This document shows positions 5,907-9,187 of a DNA stretch of 9,187 nucleotides, in pieces. This DNA comes from an uncultured Bacilli bacterium. GTDB taxonomy: Bacteria; Bacillota_I; Bacilli_A; RF39; UBA660. The stretch's first letter is position 1, and each line of letters begins with the position of its first letter. A program made the translations under genes and the position numbers. Under the pieces are notes generated by a model. The model searched no databases and was not told the origin of the DNA. It worked only from the letters and a program-made list of their open reading frames with translations. The DNA lies in contig CANQKU010000166.1 of NCBI GenBank assembly GCA_947624535.1, forward strand, positions 1-9,187, written 5' to 3'.

Positions 5907-6908
5907 ATGAATTCTTCTAATTTAAAAAAATTATTACTAGAGTATAACAAAAAAAGAATGAGTGCATTATATGATGCAGAGCAAAGAAAAAATGGTCTTT
6001 ATGAAGTCCATCCTGAACTGCAAAAAATTGATGATGAAATTAGTAAAGAGGCTATTTCTGTTTCTAAACAAATGCTTGCTCATAAAGATACTTCTTTATT
6101 AAATGAATTAAATCAAAAAATAAATGATTTAAAAAGCAAAAAGAAAGAAATTCTTTCTTCTCTGGGAAAAGATGAATCTTATTTAAAGCCTCATTATGAA
6201 TGTGAAGATTGTAACGATACTGGTTATATTATAAATTCAAATGAAACTATTATGTGTCATTGCTTGAAACAAAAATTATTTAATTTAGAATATAATAATT
6301 CAAATTTATCAAATTTAGATAAAGAGAATTTTGAGCATTTTTCGTTTGATTTATATTCTAATGAAGTAAATGAAGATAAATATCATTCAAAAATTTCTCC
6401 TAGAAAAAATATGGAGTTTATTTATAAGCTTGCTCATACTTTTATTGATGAATTTGATGATATTGATAAAAAGAATCTTTTATTTACTGGAAATACAGGA
6501 CTTGGAAAATCTTTTTTATCTAGTTGCATTGCAAATGAATTATTAAAAAAAGGAAAGACTGTTCTTTACCAAACTGCTCCTGTAATGTTAGATACAATTA
6601 TGGATTATCGTTTCGGAAAAGCAAATTCTTCAAAAGATATTTATGACTCTCTATTAAATGTAGATTTATTAATTATTGATGACCTGGGAACTGAATGTAT
6701 TAATAATATGAAGTTTTCTGAATTATTTAATATTATAAATTCTCGTTTATTAAATAGTAAAAAAGCTACAAAGACTATTATTTCTACTAATTTAAGTTTG
6801 GATAATTTATTTGCTACTTATGATGAAAGAATTGTATCTCGTTTGGTTGGACATTACCATATTTGTCATTTTTTTGGAGACGATATAAGGTTTTCAAAAA
6901 AAGGCTAA
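5907..6908 (+). CDS. dnaC: Replicative helicase loader ATPase, DnaI/DnaC type
   Basis: This 333-aa AAA+ protein loads the replicative helicase onto DNA. The N-terminal half is a helical helicase-binding region (about 1-90). A zinc-binding knot follows with C99-x2-C102 and C117-x-C119, then the ATPase. The P-loop GNTGLGKS is at 195-202, Walker B LLIIDDLG at 254-261 (D258, D259), the sensor-1 asparagine in STNLS at 295, and arginine-finger candidates in YDERIVSRL (R308, R312). The protein ends in FGDDIRFSKKG, typical of the family. Its ribosome site overlaps the stop codon of dnaD (taaGGAG), so the two are co-translated. Bacilli call this protein DnaI; many Clostridia annotations use DnaC. All key residues are present. 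Confidence 0.9.
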   Translation: MNSSNLKKLLLEYNKKRMSALYDAEQRKNGLYEVHPELQKIDDEISKEAISVSKQMLAHKDTSLLNELNQKINDLKSKKKEILSSLGKDESYLKPHYECEDCNDTGYIINSNETIMCHCLKQKLFNLEYNNSNLSNLDKENFEHFSFDLYSNEVNEDKYHSKISPRKNMEFIYKLAHTFIDEFDDIDKKNLLFTGNTGLGKSFLSSCIANELLKKGKTVLYQTAPVMLDTIMDYRFGKANSSKDIYDSLLNVDLLIIDDLGTECINNMKFSELFNIINSRLLNSKKATKTIISTNLSLDNLFATYDERIVSRLVGHYHICHFFGDDIRFSKKG

Positions 6909-6947
6909 AAAATTAAATTATAATTTTTGATTTAGATTTTAATTAAA

Positions 6948-6977
6948 AGAGCACTCTCTATATTTAGAAAGTGCTCT
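6948..6977. terminator. Bidirectional terminator between dnaC and gyrA
   Basis: AGAGCACT and AGTGCTCT form an 8-bp stem, extended by TCTA/TAGA after a single C-A mismatch and closed by a TATT loop. On the minus strand it is followed at once by TTTTAATT, so it ends gyrA transcripts well. On the plus strand it is followed by CTTATTTCT, a weaker U-run, ending the dnaD-dnaC operon. The placement between convergent genes fits. Confidence 0.85.
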
Positions 6978-6984
6978 CTTATTT

Positions 6985-9187
6985 CTATTCTTCTTGCATT
7001 TCTTCTTCTGGGTTTATTAATTCAATACTTACTACTTTTCCACCATCGTTTGTTCTCATTAGAGTAACTCCTTGTGTTGATCTTCCAAGTACGCTAATTT
7101 CATCTACTTTTAGTCTAATGATAGTTCCAGTGTCTGTAATTAACATTACATCTTCTACTCCAGTTGCAATACGAATTCCTACAATATTTCCGGTTTTTGG
7201 TGTTATTTTATAAGTAATAACTCCTCTTCCACCTCTATTTTGTACACGATATTCTTCTAATTCTGTTCTTTTTCCGAATCCGTTTTCTGTAATAGCAAGT
7301 AAGGTTGCATTTGAGTTTGCAATAATTGGTTCCATTCCAATTACTTGGTCATCTTCATCTAAACGCATTCCAATAACACCTTGCGCTGTTCTTCCTACAG
7401 GTCGTACATCTTTTTCTTCAAAGGTAATGCTCATACCTTTTTTGGTTACTAAGACAACATTGTCTTCTCCATCGGTAAGTCTTACATCAATTAATTCGTC
7501 ATCATCTTTTAGAGTGATAGCTAACAATCCTGTTTTTCTGCTAGAATCATATTCTGAAAGTGCTGTTTTCTTAATTAGTCCGTTCTTTGTGCCCATTAAT
7601 AAGTATTTTCCTTCTGCAAAGTTTTGAATTGGAATTACAGCAGATATTTTTTCTCCATTATCTAATTGTAGTAAATTGACAATAGCAGTTCCTTTTGCTG
7701 TTCTTCCTGCTTCTGGAATTTCATAGCCTCTTAAATGATATAATTTACCTTTATTGCTAAAGAATAAAATGGTATCATGCGTTGATGCTGTAAAGATTTG
7801 TTTTACAAAGTCATCTTCTTTAGTTGTCATACCAGTAATACCTTTTCCACCTCTTCTTTGGCTCTTATAAGTATCAATTGGCATTCTTTTAATATAACCA
7901 AAGTGGGTTAATGTAACAGCACATTGTTCTTCTTTAATTAAGTCTTCAATTTCAAATTCGCCTTCTGCTGCTGCAATTTTGGTTTTTCTTTCATCACCAT
8001 ATTTATCGCGAATTTCAATTAATTCTTTTTTAATAATGTCGAAAACTAATTTTTCACTATTTAAGACATCTTTTAAATACGCAATTAGTTCCATTAATTG
8101 TTTATATTCTTCTTCTATTTTTTCACGTTGCAAACCTGATAAGGTTTTTAACCTCATATCTAGAATAGATTGTGCTTGAATATCAGAAAGGCCAAAACGC
8201 TCCATTAATCTTTCTTTCGCATCATCATAAGAATTACGAATAATTTCAATTACTTCATCAATATTATCAAGTGCAATTTTTAATCCTTCTAAAATGTGTG
8301 CTCTTGCTAATGCTTTGTCTAAGTCAAATTGGGTTCTACGTAAAATAACATCTTTTCTATGTTCGATATAATATTGTAAACATTGTCTTAAGGTTAGAAT
8401 TTTTGGTTCTCCATTTACTAAGGCAAGCATAATAATTCCAAACGTAATTTGCATTTGTGTATATTTGTATAGCAAATTTAATACTACTTGTGCATTCGCA
8501 TCCCTTTTTAATTCAATGACTACTCTTACTTTATGCTCACGATCAGATTCATCTCTTAGTTCAGAAATTCCTTCAATTCTTTTTTCACGAACAAAACCTG
8601 CTATGGTTTCAATTAATTTTGCTTTGTTTACTTGATAAGGTAAAGAGTTGACGATTATTCTTTGTTTATTACCACTCATTTCTTCAATTTCTGCTTCTGC
8701 TCGTAATGTTATTTTTCCTCTACCTGTTGTATATGCTTCTTTTATTCCTTCTCTTCCTAAAATAATTCCTTCTGTTGGAAAATCTGGTCCTTTAATAATA
8801 GCCATTAAATCTTCGTCAGATACTTCGTCTTCTTCAATCATTTTTATAATACCATTGATGACTTCTGTTAAATTGTGTGGAGGAATATTCGTTGCCATTC
8901 CTACTGCAATTCCAGAGGAACCATTTACAAGCAAGGCTGGTATTCTAGCTGGTAATACAACTGGCTCTTGCAAACGATCGTCAAAGTTTGGCATAAAATT
9001 AACGGTATTTTTTTCTATGTCTTCTAGCATGGTTTCTGAAATTTTTGACATTCTTGCTTCTGTATAACGGTAAGCAGCTGCTCCGTCACCATCAATAGAG
9101 CCAAAGTTTCCATGACCATCAATTAATGGATATCTTAAAGAAAAATCTTGTGCCATTCTTACCATAGCATCATAAACGGAGCTATCT
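6985..9187 (-). CDS. gyrA: DNA gyrase subunit A, N-terminus beyond the window
   Basis: The frame is open to the right edge, so 733 residues are present and roughly the first 81 (E. coli numbering) are missing. GyrA forms the A2B2 gyrase that introduces negative supercoils. The visible sequence starts at D82-S83-S84-V85-Y86-D87 of the quinolone-resistance region. It includes the catalytic tyrosine Y122 (RYTEAR; codon at 9066-9064), the coiled-coil and tower regions, and a six-blade beta-pinwheel C-terminal domain. The GyrA box QRRGGKG (codons at 7860-7840) separates GyrA from ParC. Related blade motifs GRTAKG, GRTAQG, NRGGRG and GRSTQG follow. The protein ends in an acidic tail (PEEEMQEE) and a TAG stop. 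GC content is visibly higher than in the secretion cluster. Confidence 0.97.
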   Translation of the reverse strand, partial: DSSVYDAMVRMAQDFSLRYPLIDGHGNFGSIDGDGAAAYRYTEARMSKISETMLEDIEKNTVNFMPNFDDRLQEPVVLPARIPALLVNGSSGIAVGMATNIPPHNLTEVINGIIKMIEEDEVSDEDLMAIIKGPDFPTEGIILGREGIKEAYTTGRGKITLRAEAEIEEMSGNKQRIIVNSLPYQVNKAKLIETIAGFVREKRIEGISELRDESDREHKVRVVIELKRDANAQVVLNLLYKYTQMQITFGIIMLALVNGEPKILTLRQCLQYYIEHRKDVILRRTQFDLDKALARAHILEGLKIALDNIDEVIEIIRNSYDDAKERLMERFGLSDIQAQSILDMRLKTLSGLQREKIEEEYKQLMELIAYLKDVLNSEKLVFDIIKKELIEIRDKYGDERKTKIAAAEGEFEIEDLIKEEQCAVTLTHFGYIKRMPIDTYKSQRRGGKGITGMTTKEDDFVKQIFTASTHDTILFFSNKGKLYHLRGYEIPEAGRTAKGTAIVNLLQLDNGEKISAVIPIQNFAEGKYLLMGTKNGLIKKTALSEYDSSRKTGLLAITLKDDDELIDVRLTDGEDNVVLVTKKGMSITFEEKDVRPVGRTAQGVIGMRLDEDDQVIGMEPIIANSNATLLAITENGFGKRTELEEYRVQNRGGRGVITYKITPKTGNIVGIRIATGVEDVMLITDTGTIIRLKVDEISVLGRSTQGVTLMRTNDGGKVVSIELINPEEEMQEE

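Noticed and set aside
6971..9067. Plus-strand frames opposite gyrA (6971-7213, 7427-7627, 7979-8179, 8648-9067)
   Set aside because: All are antisense to conserved gyrA sequence, are serine-rich as expected from reversed codons, and lack ribosome sites.
6985..9187. Topoisomerase IV subunit A (parC) instead of gyrA
   Set aside because: The GyrA box QRRGGKG and a full six-blade-like C-terminal domain are present, which mark GyrA.

Overview
The window is low-GC chromosomal DNA, most likely from a Bacillota species (Clostridia or a close relative). The evidence is very AT-rich intergenic DNA, strong AGGAGG-type ribosome binding sites, a DnaD-type primosome protein paired with a DnaI/DnaC-type helicase loader, a GyrA with the GyrA box, and Gram-positive PrgI and TrbL-type secretion proteins. 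Species cannot be named from the sequence.

Layout. Positions 1-23 hold the 5' end of a tRNA gene on the minus strand, with a clear promoter at 56-84 and a small hairpin at the start of its precursor. Positions 157-342 (minus) encode a 61-aa DUF1858-type CxxC protein. Its promoter is divergent from one that opens a plus-strand cluster running from 506 to 4779. That cluster encodes a 52-aa membrane peptide, a TraG/VirD4-type coupling ATPase, a VirB2/TrbC-like pilin precursor, a VirB6/TrbL-like multi-pass protein with a TTG start, and a PrgI (VirB3-like) protein. A 640-bp non-coding stretch between the pilin and VirB6-like genes contains a 240-bp core with only two G and no C. A second promoter at 4867-4895, flanked by a perfect 8-bp inverted repeat, drives the primosome pair dnaD-dnaC (4929-6908). 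A shared hairpin terminator (6948-6977) separates these from gyrA on the minus strand, which runs off the right edge.

How the genes fit together. The right half is ordinary DNA replication machinery: helicase loading (DnaD, DnaC/DnaI) and supercoiling (GyrA). The left half looks like part of a type IV secretion or conjugation apparatus: coupling ATPase, pilin, inner-membrane channel and PrgI. The VirB4 ATPase that normally follows PrgI, a relaxase, a cell-wall hydrolase, a VirB8-like protein and an integrase are all absent from the window. The genes present are intact, have good ribosome binding sites and have recognisable promoters. The module may therefore be a retained, reduced system rather than rubble, but the window alone cannot separate a domesticated minimal machine from a decaying integrative element or one whose other parts lie elsewhere.
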